This document shows positions 38,428-46,094 of a stretch of DNA of 64,000 nt, piece after piece. The notes under the pieces were generated by a model. That model did no database searches, was not told where the DNA came from, and saw only the letters and a list, made by a program, of their open reading frames with translations. A program made the position numbers and the translations under genes. Position 1 is the stretch's first letter. Each line of letters begins with the position of its first letter. Origin of the DNA: Planctomycetia bacterium (lineage in GTDB: Bacteria > Planctomycetota > Phycisphaerae > UBA1845 > UTPLA1); contig CP054187.1 in the NCBI GenBank assembly GCA_015200345.1, forward strand, positions 542,470 to 606,469, written 5' to 3'.

Positions 38428-38814
38428 CTAAAGGTCGTCGTCAGTTCCGAATTCTTCTACTTCGTCATCGTCGTCGTCACCAAAATCGTCATCGTCGTCG
38501 TCAAAATCATCCGTATCGTCGTCGTCTTCATCCTCGTCGTCATCGACGTCCGAAAAGTCATCGTCGTCCGAGTTTTCCAGGTTGAGCGCCAAATACTCCG
38601 ACGCCTCGATAAAGCGATCGCTGGGCACCATCACGGCGATGCCGCAGGCTTTGTCGGAGGGCTTTCCTTCGACCTGGGCGTGGATCCCCTGGCCGCGCAG
38701 CAGTTCGCAACAGTGCGTCGCTTCACCCATGGTTCGGGCGTACATGACTTCCACGAGCGCGGCGGATTCCGGCGCACTCGGCGCACTCAAACTGCTCATT
38801 GATTCGTCCACCAT
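38428..38814 (-). CDS. DUF2007-like protein with a long poly-Asp tail
   Basis: The 128-residue product has about residues 20-80 ('VEVMYARTMGEATHCCELLRGQGIHAQVEG', then 'GIAVMVPSDRFIEASEYL') following the DUF2007 pattern of a small ferredoxin-like domain (domain words: 'A.n..eA..l...L...GI.a.v', 'v.V...d...A...L'). From about residue 83 to the end the protein is nearly all Asp and Glu with a few Phe, Thr and Gly (about 45 residues, e.g. DDDEDEDDDDTDDFDDDDDD). ATG 38814 has GGAGGAG about ten bases upstream. The neighbouring gene at 37955 encodes the opposite charge in its middle. DUF2007 proteins are of uncertain function. Confidence 0.75.
   Translation of the reverse strand: MVDESMSSLSAPSAPESAALVEVMYARTMGEATHCCELLRGQGIHAQVEGKPSDKACGIAVMVPSDRFIEASEYLALNLENSDDDDFSDVDDDEDEDDDDTDDFDDDDDDFGDDDDDEVEEFGTDDDL
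38463..38572. repeat. GTC/ATC trinucleotide-rich tract encoding the acidic tail
   Basis: On the plus strand this is an imperfect run of GTC, ATC and TTC triplets (GAY/GAR codons on the minus strand). It is prone to slippage and probably explains the exceptionally long Asp tail of the DUF2007 protein. Confidence 0.7.
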
Positions 38815-39332
38815 AGCGAGCGTACTCCTCCAGCGATGATCGCGCGGACTCCGTGCCACGGATCATGTTTCAAGTTGGTTGTGACTTTAAGGTGACCGCA
38901 CCTGAGAATGCTCGACTCAACGTCGCCAACACGCTATCGACTCGCCGGCTGATTCGCAAGCAGGACATCCGCATCACCGATGCCCGTTCCGAGCGCCGAC
39001 TTCATTTGCTTCGCACGCATGTCCCCGAACGCGACCCGGGATGAGAAACCCGATCTGGTCACGTTCCCACCCCCAGCACTCCTCGCATTCTGCGATGCCG
39101 CCCGAGTCCATGTCAAGCGATTCCAATGGCCCGGAGCGGGGAATATTTTGCCGGCTCGGTTACGATCCGAAAAGCCCCTCTTTGGGAGGTCAAGCCAAGC
39201 CGGGCCTGCCCTCCTCCCAAGCCGTCGAGGCAAACAAAAAGGCCCGCTGAATCGCTTCAGCGGGCCGGTTCGAACTGCTTAAAACGTCGTGGCCGGGGGA
39301 ACCTTGCCGGCCCGGCACGGTGGCTCAAGACG
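38815..39332. other. Intergenic region, non-coding apart from a terminator
   Basis: A 518-base gap between the metalloprotease gene and the DUF2007 gene, both on the minus strand. The clear element is the intrinsic terminator at 39236-39266. Short plus-strand frames here (for example 38853-39044) have no Shine-Dalgarno and unconvincing composition. The remainder shows nothing I recognise. Confidence 0.5.
39236..39266 (-). terminator. Rho-independent terminator of the metalloprotease gene
   Basis: On the minus strand the sequence is GGCCCGCTGAA-GCGA-TTCAGCGGGCC followed by TTTTTG: a perfect 11-bp GC-rich stem with a tetraloop and a U-run. It lies 67 bases beyond the stop codon at 39333. Confidence 0.9.
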
Positions 39333-42149
39333 CTACTCCGGAAGCACGGTCACCGGACGCTCGCTCTGCCGTTTGGCGGCTTCCTGGAAAAAGAACAGGA
39401 AATCGCTGAACCGCATGCCGCCGACGGTGTACTGGGCTTCCAACGCCTTGTCGATCCGCTTCTTGACGTCCGACAGGTGTGCCTCGGTCGTATCGTCGAG
39501 CTTGGCGGTCTTGAGCGTCTTGCCGATCTTGTCGGACAGCTTGGCCACGCACCGCCGCGCGATGGCATTGGCATCGGCCGGCACCGTACCGTCGGGATCG
39601 GTCAGGATAAGATTCATGAGCATCTCCAGGTGATTGCGCTGGAGGTTTCGCCGGAAGCTGTTGATGAACGGCTTGCGGTCGGTGCCCTCTCGGTCGCCCT
39701 CGTTCAGCTCCGACCAGATTTCGTTGGTGAGACGAGTCAGGTGTTCTGAAAGCGTGTACACCTCCTGGTCGTCCTCGAACTTCACCTGGTTGTCGTGGAT
39801 GCGATTGACCGTGAACGGATTCATCAGCGTCATGAGAATCCCGTACTGGTTCGCGGCGACCACGTCGTGGATGTTGAACTCCACCTGGAAGTCAAAATCG
39901 TCGCTGCCCCAGTGGTTCTCGCGACCCGGCCCCAGCAGGGCCAGCAGCTTGGGGTCAAACAAGTAGGCGTCCTCCGCGAACACATGCTTGCAGACGAACT
40001 CCAGCGCCTCACGCTGCTTGGCGCCGTCGACCACTTCGATCGGCTTGCGGCACTTTGGATCGCCCTTGCGGTCGCGATTGATCACCTGGCCGCCGACGAA
40101 CCGGGCGACGTAACTCGTGACGTTTGCCTTCTCGCTGAGGATACGCGTGAAAGCACGGCGCAGCCGGCTGTATGACTCGCCATCCTTGACCGACCACTCC
40201 GTGATGTCCGACATCAGGTTGTTGGTCAGGTCCATCTGCCACTGGGCGTACTTCATCACGTCGCGGCCCATGTCGTAGCGATTGCTGTAGGGATCCGGCG
40301 AGATGAACGACATGGTGTCCTCGTCGGTGCCGTAATCCAGGCCGGCTTCCGCGACGCGGCTCGCGATCTTGGTGAGCATCTCCTCTTCGCTTTTGTACGG
40401 CGCGCCGACCGGGCGATAGCCATACTCAATGGCCCAGTAGTCGTACGGGCCGATGGTGCGCGTGACGAAGTTCGGCTGCTTCTTGCCGCGAACCGCAACG
40501 ATCGCCGGGTTGTAATCCATCACGGATCCGACATTGGCCTCGCCGGCCGCGGTGTTGGCTTCGATCTCTTCCATGGGCAGCCAGGCGCTGGCCTTGAAGT
40601 TGTGACGCAAACCGAGGCAGTGGCCAACCTCGTGCATCACGATTTCCTTGATGATCTGCCCGATGAAATCCTCATCGGTGCGACCCAGGCCCTTGGCTTC
40701 CATCGCGATGCCGGCGAACTCCAACTGATACGCCATGCCCGCAGCACACTCACAAACGGGGCGGCCGCGCTTGAACATGTGCGCCATCAGGTGATTGCGA
40801 AACTCCTCATCGGGGTCATTCTGGAGTTTCACGTTCGGGAGCAGTTTTTCGATCGGGCTGCGATAAAGCCATTGCGGATTGGAGCGGAAAAACTCCTGCA
40901 CCACCGGCTCGAACGGTCGCCACGACGTGTCGCCGCCGCTTAGCCGCTGATACGACGCGACGTAGGCGCGGGCCATGGAATCATCGAACACGATGTCCGC
41001 GTCGAAGATCTGCCCGGTAAGCGGGTGATCGCGCGACGGGCCCATGGCGAAGGCGCGACCGGTGACAATCCAGCGGAAGAAGTTGTAGCGCACGTCTTCG
41101 GGGTCGAGGTCCTTCGTGGACGGGTCGTAGTCCTCCTGCTGCTTGACTTCAATCGCATCCAAGAACCCGCAGGCCTGGTAGGCCTTGTTCCATTCGAGAA
41201 TGCCCTCTTTGACCCAGCGGCGATACTTGAGGGGGACCGTCTTCTCGATGTACCAGACGATCGGATTCTTCGGGGCCGAAAGCTCCGCCGAGGGGTCGCG
41301 CTTTTCTAGGTGCCAGCGGTTGATGTAGCGGTTGAACAACGTCTTCGAATCGTGCGGCTTGGTCCAGTCTTTGCGCACGGTCATGAAGTAACCAATTCGC
41401 GGGTCGGCCACGCGCGGCTTGTAGGCGGCGGCCGAATCGGGAATTTTCGAGATGCTGTAGTGCATCAGATTTCGCCGGCCGCCATCGCGCTGCATCAGGG
41501 CGAGGTCGACCTCGAGCTCGACGTTCTGCGGCATGGGTTTGAACTTGACCCATTTGCTTAACGCGGGGTTGACGTTGCCGCCGCCCCAGCCGCCGATGCC
41601 GGAGAAGTCGCCCTTCATCAGCGCGTCGAGATCGATGACGCAATCCCCGCCCTTCATCGTGATGATGGGAACCGTTTTGAGGATCTCGTCGCCGCCGTAG
41701 CTGCGTTTGATCACGTCGCTGACTTCGTTGCTGCCCTCAACGTAGCGGGGATCGACGCGCATTAAGACAAGCATCTTATCCATGCGATCGAAATACGCCA
41801 GGAAGTGGTCCAGTTGGAAGCCCGTGGCCACCGGCCCGCCCGCCATGCTCGAGGCGATCAGGAATTGCGACTTCGGCCCGATCATGCCGCCGGGGATCAC
41901 GGCGCGCAGCGAATCCGTTTTCTTGTTGTGCCAAAGAGCAAAGAACGGAGGCTCGCTCGTGGGGACTTCCGCGTAGTCCTTCATGACCTCTTCGAATGGC
42001 GGGAAGTCGGGTTTGTCGGCCTTGGGCTTGTCGGGTGAAGGTGGCGCGCCGGGCGGTTGCGCGCCGGGCGGGGCCGCGAACGTGACCGAGCAGGCCGCCG
42101 CGACGAAGGTCGCGAACATCGCCGTTAGAGTGGATCGTTTCATCGTCAT
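39333..42149 (-). CDS. Large secreted zinc-dependent metalloprotease (DUF5117/DUF4953 type)
   Basis: The 938-residue product has a signal peptide (about 1-22, ending TFAA) followed by a Pro/Gly-rich linker (APPGAQPPGAPPSPD). A DUF5117-type region follows ('HYSISKIPDSAAYKPRVADPRIGYF', quoted only as key words YSISK and DPRIGYF). Near residue 505 is the gluzincin-like site 'HEVGHCLGLRHNFKAS' (HExxHxxGxRHN, two His, Glu and a third His), then 'GSVMDYNPA' (a Met-turn-like element). It is expected to degrade proteins or peptides in the periplasm or outside. The ATG at 42149 has AAAGGAG six bases upstream. A perfect terminator follows at 39236. Confidence 0.93.
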   Translation of the reverse strand: MTMKRSTLTAMFATFVAAACSVTFAAPPGAQPPGAPPSPDKPKADKPDFPPFEEVMKDYAEVPTSEPPFFALWHNKKTDSLRAVIPGGMIGPKSQFLIASSMAGGPVATGFQLDHFLAYFDRMDKMLVLMRVDPRYVEGSNEVSDVIKRSYGGDEILKTVPIITMKGGDCVIDLDALMKGDFSGIGGWGGGNVNPALSKWVKFKPMPQNVELEVDLALMQRDGGRRNLMHYSISKIPDSAAAYKPRVADPRIGYFMTVRKDWTKPHDSKTLFNRYINRWHLEKRDPSAELSAPKNPIVWYIEKTVPLKYRRWVKEGILEWNKAYQACGFLDAIEVKQQEDYDPSTKDLDPEDVRYNFFRWIVTGRAFAMGPSRDHPLTGQIFDADIVFDDSMARAYVASYQRLSGGDTSWRPFEPVVQEFFRSNPQWLYRSPIEKLLPNVKLQNDPDEEFRNHLMAHMFKRGRPVCECAAGMAYQLEFAGIAMEAKGLGRTDEDFIGQIIKEIVMHEVGHCLGLRHNFKASAWLPMEEIEANTAAGEANVGSVMDYNPAIVAVRGKKQPNFVTRTIGPYDYWAIEYGYRPVGAPYKSEEEMLTKIASRVAEAGLDYGTDEDTMSFISPDPYSNRYDMGRDVMKYAQWQMDLTNNLMSDITEWSVKDGESYSRLRRAFTRILSEKANVTSYVARFVGGQVINRDRKGDPKCRKPIEVVDGAKQREALEFVCKHVFAEDAYLFDPKLLALLGPGRENHWGSDDFDFQVEFNIHDVVAANQYGILMTLMNPFTVNRIHDNQVKFEDDQEVYTLSEHLTRLTNEIWSELNEGDREGTDRKPFINSFRRNLQRNHLEMLMNLILTDPDGTVPADANAIARRCVAKLSDKIGKTLKTAKLDDTTEAHLSDVKKRIDKALEAQYTVGGMRFSDFLFFFQEAAKRQSERPVTVLPE

Positions 42150-42562
42150 GAAGTTCTCCTTTGCGGAATGAGTAAGGGACTGCGCGCAACGCGAACCGAC
42201 CGCGGCCGCGGACCATCCCATACGGATCGCCGCTTCGTCGAGGACGGCCAGCAACAGCGTTGTTCCACCCCGGGGGGCGTTGCCAAATCAAAGAGTTTAC
42301 CGTGAACCAAGCCGGGTTCTCACGCGGGCCGCGCGGGTTTCTCCCCCGGCACGAGAAACTCTTCGACCGAACTGAAAGCTGGGGTTGCGGAGGAATCGCG
42401 CAGGAAATTTTTGCAGCTTTCCATTCAGCATCGCAGAGACGGGCTCGGGTTATCGTGCGGCCAGTTGCGCCTAACTAACGCATATACAGACGGTTAAGGT
42501 TGTACGGTCCTGTGAATTTCGTAGCCGTTTGAGACGCTGTATCCGGGCATTTCAATGCTGCG

Positions 42563-42592
42563 AAACAGGGTCGTTCCAACGGAACCCTGTTT
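42563..42592. promoter_or_regulatory. Inverted repeat overlapping the -35 element of topA
   Basis: The arms AAACAGG...CCTGTTT and GTTCC-AAC-GGAAC form a 12-bp interrupted stem with a three-base loop. The right arm ends in TTT shared with the first bases of the -35 hexamer TTGACA. It could be an operator or a supercoil-dependent cruciform. Confidence 0.5.
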
Positions 42593-42620
42593 GACACCGC
42601 TTGGCGAATCGTGCTAGGTT
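42591..42620 (+). promoter_or_regulatory. Sigma-70-type promoter of topA
   Basis: TTGACA (exact consensus -35) at 42591-42596, an 18-base spacer, and TAGGTT (-10-like, 4 of 6 matches to TATAAT) at 42615-42620. It points to topA 231 bases downstream. It is the best-matching promoter found on the plus strand in this window. Confidence 0.65.
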
Positions 42621-42851
42621 CCCCCGCCGTTGTGGCGGGAAGCCGTCGTTTCCAAAGCGTTTTAACGGGATTTGCTAGTTCCACGGCGACGGACCCGCTG
42701 GCAGGAGTCGGCCTTTGGATGGGAGTGGGATCGTTCAGTCCGAGTGGCTGGACGTCGATATAGCCGCGTGGGGGCGGCAGGCTGGACCACGCGACGAGGT
42801 GAGCAATTCCCTGTCCGCAGGCACTTGGCTGTTAAAGAGCACACTTAAACC

Positions 42852-45800
42852 ATGACAGAGAAACCCGCCAAGAAGAAATCCCCCAGCCGGTCGGCAAAAG
42901 AGACCGACAATCCGGGCGCGTCCGCAGGCGGCAAGTCGCTAGTGATTGTCGAGTCTCCGGCCAAGGCGCGAACGATCAACAAGTACCTGGGCAACAAGTA
43001 CATTGTCCGCGCGAGCAAAGGGCACGTTCGAGACCTGCCCGCGCATCGCTACGGGATCGACCCCGGCCGGAACTTCGAGCCAACGTACGAGATTCTTCCA
43101 AGTCACGAAAAGACAGTCGAAGAGTTGCGGAAGCTGTCGCGCGATGCGGACGAGGTTTATCTCGCGACCGACCTTGACCGCGAGGGCGAAGCGATTGCGT
43201 GGCACCTCGCCAACGCGCTCGACCTTCCGGAAGACAAGCGCCGCCGCGTCATCTTCAATGAGATTACCAAGAGCGCGATTCAGGAGGCGTTCAAGAAGCC
43301 GCACGCGATCGACATGGCGAAGGTCGATGCGCAGCAGGCACGGCGAATTCTGGATCGCGTCGTGGGCTATGAACTGTCGCCGCTACTTTGGAAAAAAATC
43401 GCGAAGGGACTATCGGCCGGACGGGTGCAGTCGGTGGCTGTGCGATTGATCGTCAATCGCGAGGACGAAATTCGCGCGTTCGAACCACAGGAATACTGGG
43501 CGCTGGATGGCGCCTTCTGCGGCGACCCGGCGAAAGTCAAGGCGCTGCTGCCCGAATGGAAGAAGTTCCTGGAGACGGGCGGGGAAGCAGGCGGACTGCC
43601 CACTCAAAAAGACATGATGGCGTGGCTGGGCGAGCATGGTGGATTTCAGGCCAGCCTCGCCGAGTTAAACGGCAAGCCGTGGAAGCCGGAAGGCAAACTG
43701 GCCAAGAAGCCCAAGGCTGGTGCGAAGGTTGTCGCGCCGCTGACCGGTGCGACGGCTTCCGAACTGGCCGCTCGGTATACATATGAATTCACCAGCGCGC
43801 AGGGGCAGGCGCAGCCGCTTGTCGAGGCGCTGGGTTACCAGGTCCGCGAAGTCAAGGCGACCGAGTTCGAAGAATACGGTCATCTGGGGCTGAAACGAAT
43901 CGAGCTGGTCGGCGGATTGGACATCGGCCAGGCACCGAAGTTCATTGTGAAGAACGTCGAGACGAAGCGATCGCGCACGCGGCCATCGGCTCCCTTCACG
44001 ACGGCCTCACTCCAGCAAGCGGCGGCGAATCAGTTGCGATTTCCGACTTCCAAGACGATGAAAATTGCCCAGGCGCTCTACGAGGGCGTGGACATCAAGA
44101 CCGGTGAGGGCAACGTCGGTCTGATCACCTACATGCGAACCGATTCCACGAATCTGTCCCGGGAGTCGGTCGAGGCCGCCCGCGACTACATCGGCAAGAC
44201 GTTCGGAGGGGAGTACCTGCCCGAAAAGCCTAACGTTTACGAGACCAGCGCCAAGCGCGCACAGGAAGCCCACGAGGCCATTCGCCCGACCGATGTCACA
44301 CGGTCCCCCCACGTGCTGCGGGGCCATCTGTCGGACGAGCAGCATAAGTTGTATACATTGATCTGGAATCGGTTCGTCGCCTGTCAAATGACGGCGGCCG
44401 AGTGGGATTCCACGACCGTGTCGATCGTCGCGATGACGTCCGCGGGCGAGGCGACCTTCAAGGCCAGCGGGCGCGTGCTGGTGTTTGACGGGCATTACAA
44501 GGTGACGGGCGTGCCCAAGAGCAGCGAGGATCAGTTGCTGCCGCCGCTGGAGATCGGACAGGAAGTCGGCCCATTGTCGCTGCATCCGGCGCAGAAGTTC
44601 ACCGCGCCGCCGCCGCGGTACACCGAAGCGTCGCTGGTGAAGACGCTGGAAGCGGAAGGCATCGGCCGCCCCAGCACCTACGCCGCCATCATCAAGACGA
44701 TTCAGGATCGCGGCTACGTGGAGCAGGAGGATCGCCGGTTTTACCCGACGGCTCGCGGCGAGCTGGTGACGCGCCGACTGGTCGATCATTTCCCGAAGAT
44801 CATGGACGTGCGTTTCACGAGCCACATCGAGGAGGACCTCGACAAGATCGAAGAACGGGAGATGGAATGGCATGACGTCCTCCACGAGTTTTACGATCCG
44901 TTCAAGGAAGCGCTGGCCAAGGCCCATGAGGACATGGAGGCGGTTCGCGCCGAGGCAAGCGAGTACACCTGTAACCTGTGCGGCAAGCCGATGGTCTATC
45001 GCCTCGGGCGCAACGGTCGATTTCTGTCCTGCACGGGCTATCCCGACTGCACGAATGCGAAAAATGTCGATCGCGACGGAAAAGCGATCGAGCCGATCCA
45101 GGGAGCCGCGCCGTGCGAGGCATGCGGCAAGCCGATGATCCTTCGCAAGAGTCGCACAGGCTATTTCCTGGGTTGCACGGGTTACCCGGAATGCACGAAC
45201 ACGACGCCGAGCAACGAGCGCGGCGAAGCACTGCGCCGGGTGAAGCCCGAGGAGCTGAAGCAGCCGTGTCCCGAGTGCGGAGGCGAAATGACGATCCGCT
45301 TCGCGCGCGGACGTGCGTTCTTCGGTTGCAGCAAGTATCCCGAGTGCAAGGCGACCGCGCCGGCGCCCGACGACGTCTTCATTGAGAAGCCCAAGCCGGA
45401 AGAAGCCGGAGCGCGCTGCGACAAGTGCGGCCGGCCCATGGTGATTCGCAAGAGCCGTCGCGGCCCGTTTCTATCGTGCAGCGGGTTCCCGCGGTGTCGC
45501 AACGCGATGCCGATGGAGAAGCTGGATCACTTGAAGGACTTGGAAGCAAAGGGCGAGATCCCCGAAGCGCCGAAGGAGGTGCCGGCCGGCGGAAAGCAGG
45601 GCAAGGCGGCCGGTCGCGCGGCCCGTGCCAAGTCCGGCGGCAAGGCGAAGCGCCTGACGAAGGAAGAAGTCGCCGCCCTGGGGCCTCCGCCGACGGGTTT
45701 CGCATGGACGCTGACGGGCCGGCCCGTGGTGGAAGAATGGCCGGAAGGATCGCTGACGTGTTTCGAATGCGGCGGGGAGATGTCGCTTCGGCAGGGACGA

Positions 45801-46070
45801 TTCGGGCCGTTCTATTCGTGTGCGAAATGTCGGGCGTCGGCGAATCTGCGCGGCGACGCCAAGAAACGGGCCGAGGCTGAATCGCCCCAGCAGGAGCGCG
45901 CCAAGCCGATTGAGACGGATGTAAAATGCCCCGATTGCGGCAAGAAGATGCTGCTTCGCCTGGGCCGCACGGGCCGATTCCTCGGATGCAGCGGCTATCC
46001 CAAGTGCAAGAAGACGATGGAAGCCCCGGCCGGGTTGCTGCGCGAAGTCGCGGAACTGGCGGAGACGTAA
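42852..46070 (+). CDS. topA: DNA topoisomerase I with six C-terminal zinc ribbons
   Basis: This 1072-residue type IA topoisomerase relaxes negative supercoils. The Toprim domain starts near residue 30 ('KSLVIVESPAKARTI', 'YLATDLDREGEAIAWHL'); active-site Tyr427 is in 'GLITYMRTDSTNLS'. An insertion of about 130 residues (roughly 215-350) lies between the Toprim and later domains. The C-terminus carries six four-Cys zinc ribbons at about 706, 753, 805, 854, 969 and 1025 (for example 'CNLCGKPM', 'CPECGGEM', 'CDKCGRPM'), more than the usual three. Between ribbons 4 and 5 is a Lys/Ala-rich linker. The N-terminal 25 residues are a Lys/Ser/Ala-rich tail. The ATG at 42852 follows an AT-rich leader; no obvious Shine-Dalgarno. 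Confidence 0.97.
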   Translation: MTEKPAKKKSPSRSAKETDNPGASAGGKSLVIVESPAKARTINKYLGNKYIVRASKGHVRDLPAHRYGIDPGRNFEPTYEILPSHEKTVEELRKLSRDADEVYLATDLDREGEAIAWHLANALDLPEDKRRRVIFNEITKSAIQEAFKKPHAIDMAKVDAQQARRILDRVVGYELSPLLWKKIAKGLSAGRVQSVAVRLIVNREDEIRAFEPQEYWALDGAFCGDPAKVKALLPEWKKFLETGGEAGGLPTQKDMMAWLGEHGGFQASLAELNGKPWKPEGKLAKKPKAGAKVVAPLTGATASELAARYTYEFTSAQGQAQPLVEALGYQVREVKATEFEEYGHLGLKRIELVGGLDIGQAPKFIVKNVETKRSRTRPSAPFTTASLQQAAANQLRFPTSKTMKIAQALYEGVDIKTGEGNVGLITYMRTDSTNLSRESVEAARDYIGKTFGGEYLPEKPNVYETSAKRAQEAHEAIRPTDVTRSPHVLRGHLSDEQHKLYTLIWNRFVACQMTAAEWDSTTVSIVAMTSAGEATFKASGRVLVFDGHYKVTGVPKSSEDQLLPPLEIGQEVGPLSLHPAQKFTAPPPRYTEASLVKTLEAEGIGRPSTYAAIIKTIQDRGYVEQEDRRFYPTARGELVTRRLVDHFPKIMDVRFTSHIEEDLDKIEEREMEWHDVLHEFYDPFKEALAKAHEDMEAVRAEASEYTCNLCGKPMVYRLGRNGRFLSCTGYPDCTNAKNVDRDGKAIEPIQGAAPCEACGKPMILRKSRTGYFLGCTGYPECTNTTPSNERGEALRRVKPEELKQPCPECGGEMTIRFARGRAFFGCSKYPECKATAPAPDDVFIEKPKPEEAGARCDKCGRPMVIRKSRRGPFLSCSGFPRCRNAMPMEKLDHLKDLEAKGEIPEAPKEVPAGGKQGKAAGRAARAKSGGKAKRLTKEEVAALGPPPTGFAWTLTGRPVVEEWPEGSLTCFECGGEMSLRQGRFGPFYSCAKCRASANLRGDAKKRAEAESPQQERAKPIETDVKCPDCGKKMLLRLGRTGRFLGCSGYPKCKKTMEAPAGLLREVAELAET

Positions 46071-46094
46071 ACCATAACGCCCGCGCGGCGGCGC

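Larger units (their letters stand above)
42150..42851. other. Promoter region between the metalloprotease gene and topA
   Basis: This 702-base divergent gap contains no convincing gene. It holds the inverted repeat at 42563-42592 and a sigma-70-like promoter at 42591-42620 directed at topA, leaving a topA leader of about 220 bases. The region 42640-42840 is GC-rich, with no obvious riboswitch fold that I can name. The metalloprotease SD lies at the left edge (42156-42162). Confidence 0.5.

Noticed and set aside
38463..38572. Repeat array suspected as CRISPR or VNTR
   Set aside because: It is a triplet run coding for the Asp tail, without unit-spacer structure. No CRISPR array or cas gene was seen in the window.
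38853..39044. 63-codon plus-strand frame
   Set aside because: No ribosome binding site, overlaps the upstream region of a minus-strand gene, no recognisable domain.
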